A stretch of 64,000 nucleotides of DNA from contig CP154954.1 in assembly GCA_039621445.1 (NCBI GenBank), forward strand, positions 21,588,954-21,652,953, written 5' to 3'. A model generated the notes under the pieces. That model did not search any database. It worked only from the letters and a program-made list of their open reading frames with translations, and was not told the origin of the DNA. The DNA comes from Euglena gracilis (lineage: Eukaryota > Euglenida > Euglenophyceae > Euglenales). Made by a program: the position numbers and the translations under genes. Every line of letters begins with the position of its first letter. Position 1 is the stretch's first letter. Positions 41,291 to 55,788 of the stretch are shown here, piece by piece.

Positions 41291-41880
41291 TTGTCATTCT
41301 CTTCCCACCCCCCCTCATGCTTTGAATCACGTCGTGTTTACATTGGGTCTCAGGGCTGCAGGACTTCCCAGTTAAGATTCAACCCAAGGGACTTTCCGAA
41401 GGCCTCCACATTGTCGCCTGAACCCCCTTCCTCCCATTCGCCGCCCTTCCCGATCTACGATGGCTTTCCATGTACTGGCTCGGGACTGCATTTTGGTCTA
41501 TTTTAGCCTCCTCCCCCCCACCTGTCTAGAATGCGCCAGATTGTTTGCAAATTTAATGCTATGTTTTCTTTCCCCCATTCTTTTGAACGGTTTTGACTAA
41601 ATCCTCTTCCCATTCGCATTTTGTCATTGGCTCCACAGTCCATCCTTTCCCCTGCAGAAACTTTTCCAGCCCATCCACCATCCATTCTCCGCATGGGAGG
41701 GGTGCGAAATGGCTATTATCAAGCTGGCCCCAGGGATTGTAGTCGCCTGGAGCAGAAGGCACCACCTCCCTCTCGCCTTTCCTGAAATGGAAGCATCCCC
41801 GAAGGCTATTTGCCCATTGAAGGTTCCATCAACACCAACGGTGCACCCGAATGTCAGCAAAATGTGAGACAAATTTTAGA
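41291..41880 (-). other. Possible minus-strand coding remnant
   Basis: Two minus-strand frames carry mixed protein-like sequence. 41624-41872 contains LLTFGCTVGVDGTFNGQIAF and 41559-41765 contains GEWMVDGLEKFLQGKGWTVE then CEWEEDLVKTVQKNGG. A frameshift near 41700-41760 would join them. No family, start or splice site is recognised. It could be a transposon-derived pseudogene. Confidence 0.25.
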
Positions 41881-43495
41881 AATTAATGAGGTTGGCATAT
41901 TTGAGGGGGGGATATTTGCTCAACCCCCCCATTTATGACCCCCCCCATTTATCAGGCCAGTATTTTGTGCTGAGCTCTTCACATGTGTGAGGGTGTCATG
42001 CTGCAGCAGATGTTTGAGGCGTGTGGCAGATGTTTGAGGTCGTCAGCGGCCTGGCGGTGCGGCATTTTTTCCCCGATTTTTCGACTTTTTTGACCCGGAA
42101 ATGACCCAAAATGCATGGGTTTCGGGCCAAAAACGGGGGGCTGATGGGAGGGTGGGAAAACGCTCATTTTCCGCTCAAAAACAGGTTTTCCGGGTCATGG
42201 GTTTCGGGCCAAAAATGGGGGGGGCAGACCACTCCTTGGTGCATATCGGCAGTTTTTTTTATGTATCCTGTATCGCCAAAAGAATTCCCTTGTGGATCAT
42301 CATAAAAATTTTTGTGTTCCCCTGTGCATTGCCAAAAAAATTGTGTATTCCTGTGTATCCCCAATTTTCTGTTATTTGTAATTGTCCTCCCTCTGCATCT
42401 TCTCCACATGCTTCTCCTCACATGCTGCGGAGAAGCATGTGTGATTCTTGTGCACATGAAGCAAATGTGCTTGTCTTCTTTCACTTCCTCTCGGGAGCGG
42501 GCGGAGACGGAGGACTCTTCAAGCGGCAGCTCCCAGTCGCACCCTGGAGATTCATCCAGTTCTTTGAACCCCCCACCGAACAAGAAAATCAAATTGCCTG
42601 GACGTAAGAGAGAAAAGGGAGAAGAGGTTTCAATCCAGTTAGGAAAACAATCGAAAGTAGCTTTGTTTTGACCCAGCGATTGGAACGTGAAGTGCTACGT
42701 GCCATGCTTTTCGACAACACCCCAAGGTGAGTGTCAGTGGCAAAACGAAAAATGCTTTGGCTCTCCCAACGAAAGTGCATTCGTTCCCAAATGTTCACAC
42801 GAGGACGGAGCATACCACATTGCTGCATCTAGGTCTATCCAATCGATCAAACGTGCCCATGTCCCATGCGATCATCTCATTGCCAAATTCTGTGATTCCG
42901 AAAGTGAAGGTGATGCTCCGCACTGTTTTGTTCATGGCCAGGAACGGTCTTGCCTACACAAAACTCCGACCTCCGTTGGAGCTGCAAAATGATGCCAAGA
43001 GGCAATTCGGCGAGCCTGCCTCTAGCATGTGTTGATTTTTCCTTTTGTCCATTTCGTCGATTTTTGCACCTGTTTTGAAAAAAACAACCCCAAAAAACAA
43101 AATAAAAAAACAAACAAAACAAATCAAAAAAAACAAATCAAAAAACAGGTGATCCGGGGTATGGGTGTGGCAATTGCATCCGGGGCTCTGCAAACGCCGC
43201 ACAAGGGAGTAGCGCCCCTCCCCCAACCACAGCACAGGTTGAGATTCCATGCCACGCTTGGGGTTGCGCCGGGGCCAATGTCCGCAGAATTTTGTAGCAA
43301 TGGTGTCAACACATCGACCCATATTTTTTGTGTATTCCGAAATTGGATTTGTGTATCCACAAAAATTTTTGTGTATCCTGTGTTCACCAATTTTTTTTTT
43401 GTGTTCCCCTGTGTATCGGCAAAAGAAAATTTGTGTATTCTTGTGTATCTTGGATACACACTAAGGAGTGGTCTGGGGGGGGGGGGAGGGCAGGG
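41881..43495. other. Mixed DNA; possible decayed transposon segment
   Basis: 42430-43030 has + strand frames of mixed composition (SRERAETEDSSSGSSQSHPG, PPPNKKIKLPGRKREKGEE, then MARNGLAYTKLRPPLELQND) that switch frame repeatedly. This resembles a degraded, intron-containing element, but I cannot name it. 43080-43150 is an AAACAAA run. 42100-42220 and 43320-43450 carry internal tandem duplications (GGGTTTCGGGCCAAAAA; TTTGTGTATCC). Confidence 0.3.
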
Positions 43496-44085
43496 CAGGG
43501 CAGAACGGCCGAACAGCCAGGGTGGTGGGTAGGGGAGTCAACCCCCCCACCCCCTGCATGGTGGGACCTCTTCCCGTATTTCCGGGAGCACCAATTTTTG
43601 GACCCGAAAAAATGTTTCCGGCCTTCGGCTCCAGGTGTTTTTTTTTTGACCCATTTTGGGACCCATATAGGATAGGGGTCCCCCCAAAAACCACCCAAAC
43701 CCCCATTTTTTCACACCTTCCAAAAATTCATTTTCTCAAAATTTTGATTTTGGGAGGCTTTGAAGCAAAAAATGCCATTGAAAGTCCACAAAATTTCAAC
43801 GATAAAAAATGTCAATAAAGTTTGATTGTGCCAAAAATTTTCCACTTTTTTTGACCTTCGTTCCCCCCCCCTAAAAAGCACCAATTTTTAACCCTGAAAT
43901 TTTTGAGATTTTTTGTAAAAAAATGTGGTTTTCCATCAAATAATCATGTGTTTTGGGTTCATTTTTCAAAAAAAATTCAAAATTTTCTCTGGCCAAAATC
44001 CCCGTTTTCCCGAAATCGGTGAAAATGCTGTGGTGGGTTGGGGGGAGGTCGACCCCCCCCCACTAGGCCTTCCCGTTCTGCCCTG
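43496..44085. mobile_element. Longer relative of the CAGGGCAGAACGG MITE
   Basis: It starts CAGGGCAGAACGGCCGAACA and ends AGGCCTTCCCGTTCTGCCCTG, like the 26608 element but about 590 bp. The flanks GGGCAGGG and GGGCGAGG agree at 6 of 8. The extra interior is AT-rich (AAAATTTTGATTTTGGGAGG, TTTTTCAAAAAAAATTC), whereas terminal thirds (GGTGGTGGG, TCCGGGAGCACCAATTTTTG, GTGAAAATGCTGTGGTGGG) are shared. The 26608 copy could be an internal deletion derivative. Confidence 0.75.
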
Positions 44086-45210
44086 GGGCGAGGGGGGGTT
44101 CGAAAAACGATCATTTAAAAAATCGCCAAATCAGTTTTTTGGGTGGTTTGCGGCCGAAAAAATCGTCCCTGGCGGCTTTTCATTTTTCTTTCCCTGGGGG
44201 GCTTATAAGGCAAGGTTTGGTTGGTCGGCCTGACGGGGGGGGGGGGGTTATAAGTGGGGGGTCGTTGAGCTCTTATCCCTTTATGAGTAAGAGTGAACCT
44301 CCCCCTCCCCCCTCCCTGGGTCGGGGCCACCTGGGGAACCGGCGGATTATCACCATGACCCCGGCCCGGTTCCCGGAATCTTTTTTCAGTCGCGAGCAAC
44401 TGGACTTCGAGTTTTCAAATCACCTCGGTTTGACCCCCAACTGCCCGCTAGGCCCGAGTTATTCCGCCGCGAAGGGGTCCAAACTGGGTAGGATTGGCCC
44501 CCCTAATTTCGACTCTGCCATTTTGCCGGGGTGAGATTTTCAGTCAAAAACTCGAATTTTCCAAAAATATCTCGAGAAAACGTGCATTATCTCCGGAAGT
44601 GTCTCACAGACCAAATGCACCCCTAAAGACATCACCCCCCGTTCGCCATTTTTGCTGTCGACCCGCCTGGCCTGTGTTCTGGCGCGCTTTCGTGGCCCAT
44701 TTTGGGGTGTTTTTTAAAAAAATAGGTTTTTCCAAAATATCTCCACAATGAATCAAAATCAAAGAAAATGTCCGGAGAGCAAGAATGAAGCCCTTGGAAT
44801 GCCCTATGGTGATGTTTTAAAAATATCACGAAAATGAAGCAAAATCAAAGGAAATGTCCGGAGAATTAAATTGAAGTGCTCAAAATGCCCAATCTAACCG
44901 TATTTTGACTTCCCGCAACTCCCCACCTCGCCCGAAATATGGCCAATTTACGGCCCAAAACAGCGTGGCAGGCTTCCGACTTGGTCGTTTTCGGCCCTGT
45001 TTTGGGGTCAAAAAATCGATTTTTCTGAAGTTTCTGAAAAACGATGGGAATTAAAGGAAATGTCTGGAGACCTAAATTGAAGATAATATTGTTTTGATTT
45101 CCCTGCAACTCCCCGCCTAGCCCGAGTTACGGCCATTTTTCGGCCAATTTTGGCCATATTGTACAGTTTTGGCCTGTTTTGACTTAGCCGTTTTCGGCCA
45201 TTTTTAAGTT
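44086..45210. repeat. Degenerate ~180-200 bp repeat units
   Basis: Units recognised by CAACTCCCC(A/G)CCT(A/C)GCCCGA, ATGTC(C/T)GGAGA, TTAAATTGAAG and TGGGGTGTTTTTTAAAAAA/TGGGGTCAAAAAAT recur at about 44440, 44590, 44770, 44860-44940 and 45060-45130. The first unit carries an open frame (TPARFPESFFSREQLDFEFS) that is not repeated as protein. 44150-44265 carries the inverted GAAAGCCGCC and TTATAAG modules seen at 32 and 37 kb. Confidence 0.55.
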
Positions 45211-46675
45211 AAAAAAGTCGAAAAAAAATCGAAAAAATGTTTGCCTAAAACCATGTTTTTTTGGCCTCCTGGACCCAGAAAAACTGTTTTGGAGCCGAAA
45301 CCCAGGAAAGTTGTAACCATTGGCCCGCAGGGTCATTGATTTTGATCCTTTTCGGCGGAGGGGAGGATTCCTCGGAACCCTGGGGTCGGAAGTGCTGGTT
45401 CCTTTTTTTTTTGAAAGTGGCATGGTCCGACCAAGCCACTTTCTTCGAGTGCGACTCGAGAGAGAAGATGTTGGCTTTGAAGGGAATTTGAGCACTGTGG
45501 GGCAGTCAGAGAACAGGTCGGCCCACAGTGTCGGACATTATTTGCGCTCATTGCTGGTGTTTGTTTCCTTGCAACGCTTCTGTGTGTCTCTTAAGCCGAA
45601 CCTGACCCATCCCCGGGGGGCATCCAGCCAGCCAGCAGCCTTTTCCAGCCCCGCACCCTCCCCCCCCCTCCCTCCCCCCCCATCGATGAGTTTTAATTAT
45701 TTTTGGGCGGCTGGACGGTGACGGATTTTCGGATTCTGGCGGCGCAAAAATGGGCCAAGAATGGGCCGGACAAATTTGTGGTCAAAGGAGCTTTTTTTTT
45801 TTGCATATTTGGCAGTGTTTTGGGCATTTTTGGATTTTCGATTTTTTGGCATCCCGTTCGACCCCGGGTTGGGCTCCAGCCCGGGACCCCTGGGGGGGGT
45901 CAGCAAGCAGCCTTTTTCCAGCCAGCCCAATTTTCCAGCCTCTGAGCTTGACCCCCGGGGGGGGGGTCACCAAGCGACGCCCTGGCAGCCTGGTTGGGTG
46001 TGCGTCTCTCCGTCAGGTCCCCAGTCAGTAATCTGCGGACTGCATGGCAACCTCCTGCAACACTCTGGGAAGTGCGGCTTGCATGTTTTGTTGAAGGTCA
46101 CCTGAGCTGATGCATGGGGTTTGTTTTTCCTCAATCCAGTGAGTATGTGTTTTGATTGTTCTTTGCTCTATGTTTTTGATGTTTTTTTGAACCTTAATTT
46201 TGTTGGGCGAATTGAGTTGAGGCCCCCTCCCTCCCCAAGTAAAACTCCTCAAATACTACCCCCCTTCCCCTGGTGACCGACTTCGGACAAATGGTTTGCC
46301 CAGATAATGCTACCCCCTCAACATTAAGGTAAAGACAAAGGACAGAAAGAGGAAAATCCACCAATTAAATGGCAAAGAGAACCAAAATCGATGAAAATCG
46401 TTCAAAGATGCCGTATGTTGTGCAAATAAAATCCAAAAATGGCAAAAAAGGGGCTGCGGGGACTGGTGGAGCGTGTTTTGGCCAAATCTGGGCCTTTGAT
46501 TTTTCCCCCTATTTAATAACCCCCAAATAATAAAACTCCCCCTGCACCCCCAGCTTCGAATGTTCAAACAATAGACTGGGGTTATTATTTTTCGGTGAGT
46601 GGCTTCGTTACCCACAAACCCCCTGACAGATGGGCCTCTAAATACCCCCCCCCCCCCCAGGAAACTAATGGCCAA
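45211..46675. other. Spacer, no gene seen
   Basis: C/G runs with CAGCCAGCAGCCTTTTTCCAGCC-type repeat at 45620-45945 (also at 47740-47790, 60860-60900 and 61215-61260), and AT-richer unique DNA. No domain-like frame. Confidence 0.4.
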
Positions 46676-49354
46676 ACACCCCCCCCCCCTGTGTCCAACG
46701 ACCCCCCCCCCCCCCCGTGAACCGCACCGGTGAACCGCACCGGGGGGTCCACAGCCCCCCCCCCCCGTAGTGCCTAACCTCCAGGGGGTTTTGTGGGGGT
46801 TGGCGGGGAAATATATTTGGGGGAGGATGGGGGTCAGGGGTGGTCTATGTCCAACGCTTTGATCGGATGCTTCAGAGGTTACATTGCAATTAATTTGTTT
46901 TCCCCAATTGTATTTCAACCGTTCTGCATGCTTGGCCAATCAATAAAGATGGTGTTGCAATTTATTACGGATAAGAAACCCCCTTGATTACAGATGAGCA
47001 CCAATCCCTGTCATGTGGATGATGAAGTTACGTGACAGGACACAGGGCCGAGGGCCTATTTTCTTTTTGTTTTGTTTTGTTTTTGTTTTCGGTCATAAGG
47101 CCCTTAAAGCTGCCTGGCAGCAAAAGTTCTGTTTGGCCTTTAAACCAAACCCCCGCCTCAACTTTCCCCCGGGGCAAAATGGAAGTCTGTTGAATACTTA
47201 TCTTGATGGTCTTCCAAACACAGATGCTGTGCAAAAAGCGGACGCCCCGTTCAAAGAGCCCATCCTCGACCTCCTCCGAGCCCTCGCTTTTTTTCTGTGT
47301 GATTGTGTCATGCATGATTAGTCGGGTCCCCCTTCCAGTGTCTTGAGAGGGCAGCCCCTCACTGGCACGGCGGCGCACAGCGGCCCAAGCGCCCGTCGCC
47401 CTCGTGCCCCCGCAGAGCCATCTGGCAAGTGCCTCTGCGAGTGCGCTGCGCACTGTGGAATGACAGAAAGCTGCGCAAGGCAACACAAAATTTAAGTGCT
47501 ATTTATGCTGCCTAAAATGTTTCGATGGCCTGAAGAGGGCTTCCCAAATAATGATGCAGTGGATTGCGAATTCTTCGGGAGTCGGACATCGCCTCCAGGC
47601 CATTGATACACAAACAAGAGCAGAATCGACGTCAAAAAATACATTATTTGCATAATTGGCAATTTTTTGGAAATTTTGCGCTTTCGATATTTTTTGGCAC
47701 CCGGTTCGACCTCAGGTCAGGGACCCCTTGAGGGGGGGGGGGTCAGCCAGCAGCCTTTTCCAGCCAGCCCAAATTTTCCAGCCTCTGAGCTGGAACCCCC
47801 GGGATCGTTTAAAAAACGTACGATCCCAGGGTGGCCGACCCCATAGGGGACAGTGATCGAGTGGTTTTCCCAAAAAAAAACTGACTGGCTTGTTTTTGGA
47901 CCCCTCCCCCTAGGTCAGTGAAAACAAAAATGACCCGGGCTCAGTGCCAGGGGGGGGTCAGATTTTTCATTTCCGATGGTTTTGAAATGTACTTCTGAGG
48001 ATGGCTCTTTGTCACGGAGTGGGCTCCCATGCCCCCCTCCTCCTGTAGGCTGACTTCCCATTCACCTGTGCCAGTATCTCGCCACACAATTGCTTGAAAC
48101 TGGCTTCCATACCACCAATCCCTCAAAGATGCATTTGCATTTGGCTTAGCCGGCGTAAGTTGCCCAAAATTTTTGGCCATTTGAAACAGATGAGGAAGCC
48201 GAAAAAAGCTTCCAGAAAATGGCCAAAATTTTTATTCTATTTTAGAGGGGGTTGATTTCAACAAACAACAACTGTTTCTGTCTTCCGAACTTCCGCCTTG
48301 TCGAACCCGCCCCTCCGTTGTTAAAGCAATTTCGTGGTCCCAGCCTGCCCACCTCTCCCCCGCAATGTGCCCGCAACAGTTGCAGAACGGTGCCCCTCAA
48401 GAATCGGGCCAGCAGTGATACCCCCCTGTGCCCTAGCAATGGCCTCGCCCAAATGTCACCACGTTGCCCTCGCTGTGTTTTTCATTGGCGAGCCTCTCCG
48501 GAAGTTGTTTCCCAGCTTTGGGCAAGGACGTGTGGTCCCTGATGGATGATGTTTACATGGATGGGAGCTCCATCAGGTTGTTGGAGGGTAAAGAAGTTCA
48601 CCCCCACCTCCACGTACCAGACAAAAAGGGCTAGAGGCAAAAAACAGCGCCAGGCCAGAAGAAGGGATAAAAGGCACCAAACAAACAGCCACAGTGCACA
48701 CAGGGGGGGTTATGGGCAGGCAGGGGGGTAGGGAACTTTCCACCCCCGGGGGGTTGTGGTTTTGGGTGGGTGGTGTTACGACCCCCGGCTCCTGGCGCCT
48801 TTGGCGCTGGGGGTACGAAAATGCCCGTTTTCAAGGGAAAATTGGCTTGGTTAGCAGGCACCTGGCAGGGGTTGTAATAAATGAAGCCTGAACTGGAGAC
48901 TCTGGCCAATGAATGAGAAATGCCAAAAAAAAAACACCAGCCAAAAATTTCGAGCAAGTAAAAGGAGGGGAATAGCTGACATCTCCATTGTCATGTGTAG
49001 TACTCCAGAGGGGCAGTTGGACTTCAGCAGGGATGTAGGTTGAAGAAGCGATATTTCCTGTCTGTTGCGGAAGCTGACACCTCCCCCTCCCCCCCAAATG
49101 TTTCAGCGGCATTTATCTGCCAGCATGTAGATAGAAATAACATCAAAAAAATTGGACAAAGCGTTGGAAAATTGCTCAAACTCTACAGAAAGTGCAGAGG
49201 GGAAAACAAAAGATTTGAGAGAAAATAAAGTGCAGTAAACAAAACTCATGTTGTTTGGAGGTGATTGTTCAAATTTCGAAGGAATTGCTCCCTCTCCACC
49301 ACGCCTTATTTTTGGTTGGTTCATTTTCGGCAGCAATGAGCCCCCCCCCAATTG
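46676..49354. other. Spacer with dispersed repeats; one weak open frame
   Basis: 46685-46770 has the TGTCCAACGACCCCCC module and a tandem GTGAACCGCACCG. 47013-47321 is an open + frame (ALKAAWQQKFCLAFKPNPRL, LLNTYLDGLPNTDAVQK...) with an overlapping open minus frame; no domain decides either. 48641-48700 is an inverted copy of the CAGGCCAGAAGAAGGGATAA segment at 61690 and 62620. 48700-48880 resembles the GGCGCC-stem part of the CAGGCTG MITEs. Confidence 0.35.
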
Positions 49355-49775
49355 GACCCGTATAGTTCATCCAGGAGGGGGAGTCTGTTTAGTTCATCCT
49401 GGGTCCCATTTTCCAGGAAAGTTGGGTTATTGAATGGGATAGGCTGGACCCCGTTTTCAGGGAATTAGGAACAAATTGGGCGTGTTCCGGACCAAGTTAG
49501 CCTGAATTTTGACCGAATTTGGGCAATTTTTAGGGAAAGCGTGTTCCGAAAAGTCTTTTTAAATGGGGACCTAATTTCCGGCCTAACTTTTGTCCTAAAG
49601 TGGGTCGGTTTTCGGCACGCTGATCACAACCCTAACCCTATTCCCATTCATAACGCCACATTCTCCCCAATGCCGCCGAAAGATGCCCGCAAGCGGCTGG
49701 TTTCCCAGGCGAATCGGACCCAAAAAACCTGGATGAATTATATGCCCTCCCCCTCTGGGGGGCCATAGAGTTCAT
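49355..49775. mobile_element. Inverted-ended element with telomere-like core
   Basis: TATAGTTCATCCAGGAGGGG at the left and CCTGGATGAATTATATGCCC, with GGCCATAGAGTTCATTG, at the right form imperfect inverted ends. The core contains GTTAGCCTGAATTTTGACCG, GGACCTAATTTCCGGCCTAAC and CAACCCTAACCCTATTCCC. Similar cores are at 37970, 50640, 53995 and 54940. Confidence 0.55.
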
Positions 49776-49879
49776 TGCCGCCGTATTTCATCCCAGAGTC
49801 TCATTTTCTTGGTTCATTTTTTGATTTTTCCCATTGTTTTGGTCATGCCTGACAAAAATATTCCAAGATGTGATATATG

Positions 49880-49910
<31 letters not shown>

Positions 49911-50599
49911 TTATATGTATTTCCTTTTTCTTCTCTAGTTTTTTTTTGAGATTATCATTTTTCTCTTTTGGATTTGGCCTGTTCCCCCTTTTTTTGAAGT
50001 TGGGAAAGGTAATACAACTCCTTGGCCATCTCCTCAACCACATGAAATGCCAATTCCCAAGAAGGCTTATCTGGTTGTATTTGGTGAGTGCTCCCAGAGG
50101 GCCAGACCCTCCTACCCCGGGACGCTATCCTCAACCATATGCCATCTGCTCCTTCTTTTCTTCTTGCACCTTCACGCATGCAGATGGACATGTGCACCTT
50201 GCCAATACATATGGCCGCAAATACGCATCCACGGATGCACCTTGTGTGTCAATATGTGGTACCCATAGCCTGAGGCTGTTGTTCATATCCTGAGGGTTTT
50301 CCTTTGGCGACCTTTCACGCGCAAAAGGTCAATTCACTTCTTTTCCCTGAGTCTTGCCAGTGTCTTTTTTTAGGGTGTCGCTCCAGCTAAAGATCTTGCA
50401 TTTATGCTCTTTCGTCTTTTTTTGGACATTTGCAAAAAAAGGAACGCGAGTTTCATTTTGGGGTCAGGTTTCCTTTTTAAGGAAGTTTGCACCCCTGAGG
50501 GTTTATGTGGGTAGGCAGTGGGTAGTGCGTTTTCGACCTCCCCACCCTTCAGATCTGGCAGCTTTCGCCGGATTCAGGGAGGATTACCGCTTCATTTTA
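49776..50599. other. Spacer, no gene seen
   Basis: A short GTGTGT tract (49887-49910) within AT-rich DNA, then unique sequence to 50460. TTCCTTTTTAAGGAAG (50470-50485) is a short palindrome. No domain-like frame. Confidence 0.4.
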
Positions 50600-50835
50600 G
50601 GAATAGGGTTGGTTAAGAGCCGCACACCGAAAATTGTCTTGTTTTGGGTAAAAGTTAGGTCAGAAGTTAGGTCCCTCTTTCGGAGGATTTTTTTGGGTGT
50701 ATTTTTGTCAGGGTTCACCCAAACTCGACCTAAGTTCTGCCTAACTCGGTCCGAAACGGGGCCTAACTTCTCCCTGACTTCCTAAGAATGGGAGTACTCC
50801 GGAAGTACAGTTATAACCCTAACAATAACCCCTGT
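50600..50835. repeat. Telomere-like/TTAGG-type core sequence
   Basis: AAAGTTAGGTCAGAAGTTAGG, GACCTAAGTTCTGCCTAAC, GGGGCCTAACTTCTCCCTGAC and ATAACCCTAACAATAACCCC in both orientations, the same module as in 49470-49650 and 53995-54140. Confidence 0.5.
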
Positions 50836-52343
<1,508 letters not shown>

Positions 52344-52346
<3 letters not shown>

Positions 52347-53360
52347 CAGGCGTACGTGCATTGCATGCTGTGGAGACACCTCTCTAGGCACCCTAATTTT
52401 CAATGTGTTTGTATTTCCTCCTGCAATCCTGGGGAACCAGACCACATCCTGATCCCATTTTGCGGGCAAACGAACAAGCCAACAACGTGTAAAGTACGAG
52501 ATGGAGTGCGAGAGGGGATCTAAGAAACCAAGCGAAAGATATTTTACACCAAAGAAATTATTTATTATTTTTTATCCCATTAATTTTCTGCGAATACGCA
52601 TAACCTACCTCGCGTGCACACCCAAACTGGATGGATGGGATGCTTTGACAGGAAACCTGCCAGCCCCATTTTACACAGGACATTTTCACACCCTGAAGCC
52701 GAAACGGTTAATAGGTAACTGCATAAGCGGGAACCTTTTGCGCGTTTTCTGGTTTTGAGTTGCGCCACTGTGTAAAGGAGATCCGTGGATCTGTAGATGT
52801 TTTCTGATGCCTGGATGCCTGGGTTCCTGTACCTGTTCCATTACCGGGTCTGACTGCCAAAGAATCAGCAAAAAATCAATGAATTCCACCATTTGAGATC
52901 TTTGCTGTCAACTGGGTTGCACCAATTTTCGACCTATTTTGGCCTAATTTTTTGTGACCTTTGGACCCTCAATCACCAAGATTCTTTTTTTGCCTAACTG
53001 AGTTATTGTTTTTGTCCGGGGCTCAGCAGTCAGCCACCTGCTTTTACCCAAGCCACCCCATTGGTTTCACCCCCTCTAAACTGGACTCCCCTCCAACTTC
53101 GTTACACGACGCCCTGGTCTAAAGTGTGAACCAGTGCCTCCGGCAGTCGGATGTGCCAAAGCAGCTGAGAAGCTATTTGTGATTATGCAGTCGCGCAACT
53201 GGAACATGAATGAATACAGCTGCGAGCCAATGGATCTTTGAAGTTATTCACAAAGGGATTCATGGTTGCGTTTAATTTTTTTTAAAAATATTGAAACCCC
53301 ACTTCCTTTGTGAACAGCCATCCATCCTCCTCAATAGATAAAACTATTGGTAACCCCCCC
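52344..53360. other. Unique AT-richer DNA, no gene seen
   Basis: Non-repetitive, with short open frames only. Nothing recognised. Confidence 0.4.
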
Positions 53361-53746
53361 AAATATAAAACCCCCCGGTTTTATATTTGGACGGAAATTT
53401 CAAGACCCCCAGGGGGTTTTATATTGGGGGGGGGGGTTATATTCGGTCGGAAAAACAAACTTCCTGGCGGGATCCAGTCGTCATTTTTTCGGTCTAAAAT
53501 CACAAATACGCCCACCCTTGGGGGTCAAAATTTTCGGGCGAAGGAGCAATTTTCACACTTTTTTTTGGTAAAAATTGCTCCCAAATCTGCCAAAAATCAC
53601 AATTTCAGGAGATATTTTGTCGAATTTTTTTCCTTCCGGCGCTTTGTGCCGGAGGGGGGGGTTTTATATTCGGGCGGGATATTTCAAGGTACCCAGGGGG
53701 TTTTATATTTGGGGGGGGAGGTTGTATTTGGGGGGGGGTTATATAC

Positions 53747-53748
<2 letters not shown>
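53361..53748. repeat. Repeat with AAATATAAAACCCCCC / GGGGGTTTTATATT modules
   Basis: The left CCAAATATAAAACCCCCC is repeated in inverted form (GGGGGTTTTATATTTGG) at 53377, 53412 and 53697, with GGCGGGAT and TTCCGGCGCTTTGTGCCGGA between. It is a fold-back element of the same style as the CCTATAAACCCC group. Confidence 0.55.

Positions 53749-53842
<94 letters not shown>
53749..53842. repeat. (GT)n microsatellite
   Basis: About 92 bp of uninterrupted GT repeats. Confidence 0.97.
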
Positions 53843-53844
<2 letters not shown>

Positions 53845-53869
53845 CGGGGTTTAATAAAAATAATATATA

Positions 53870-55245
<1,376 letters not shown>

Positions 55246-55501
55246 TATATATTATATATATGCATATACATTATATATGTGGGGGGGTTTAAGCCTCCTC
55301 TCAGGTGATTTAGTGTTGTTTGACCTCGGTGGGTGTGTATTTTGGGGGCGTTTGACCCTCAGTCCGACCTGGCTGAAGGCCTGCCTTTTAAAAAAAACCG
55401 AATTAAAAAAAATGTAAAAATTTTCGGTCGGTTTTGGGCAGGTTTTAAGTGGTTGGGTGGGTGGGTCGACAGGGGAGGGGGGTGCATGGGTGGGTTTCAA
55501 C

Positions 55502-55780
55502 CAGGGGATTTTTTTAGTTGTGGAACCCCGGGGGGGGGTGGCTGGGTCCAGCCGAGCCCCCCCCCCAGGGGGGGGTCCCCCAGGGGCCGGTGGGATACTT
55601 TTCGGTGCCGAAGGCGCCGAAAAATTTTGAAAAGGGTGCTATTTTGGCATTTTTTGCGATCTTTTGGCCTTTTCGGGGAAAAGTGGGTTGGGTCACCCGG
55701 GACCCCCCTCTGGGGGCGAGCCCCCCCCCCCCCAGAGGGTGGGGGGGACCCCCCTTCCCCCCGGTCTTAAAAAAAACCTG
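55502..55780. mobile_element. MITE-like element, CAGGGG family, near-exact 8-bp duplication
   Basis: It starts CAGGGGATTTTTTTAG and ends GGTCTTAAAAAAAACCTG. The flanks GTTTCAAC (55494-55501) and GTTTTAAC (55781-55788) agree at 7 of 8. The interior has TACTTTTCGGTGCCGAAGGC, GGGTGCTATTTTGGCATTTTT and GCGATCTTTTGGCC, collinear with 17826, 21891 and 38619. Confidence 0.85.
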
Positions 55781-55788
55781 GTTTTAAC

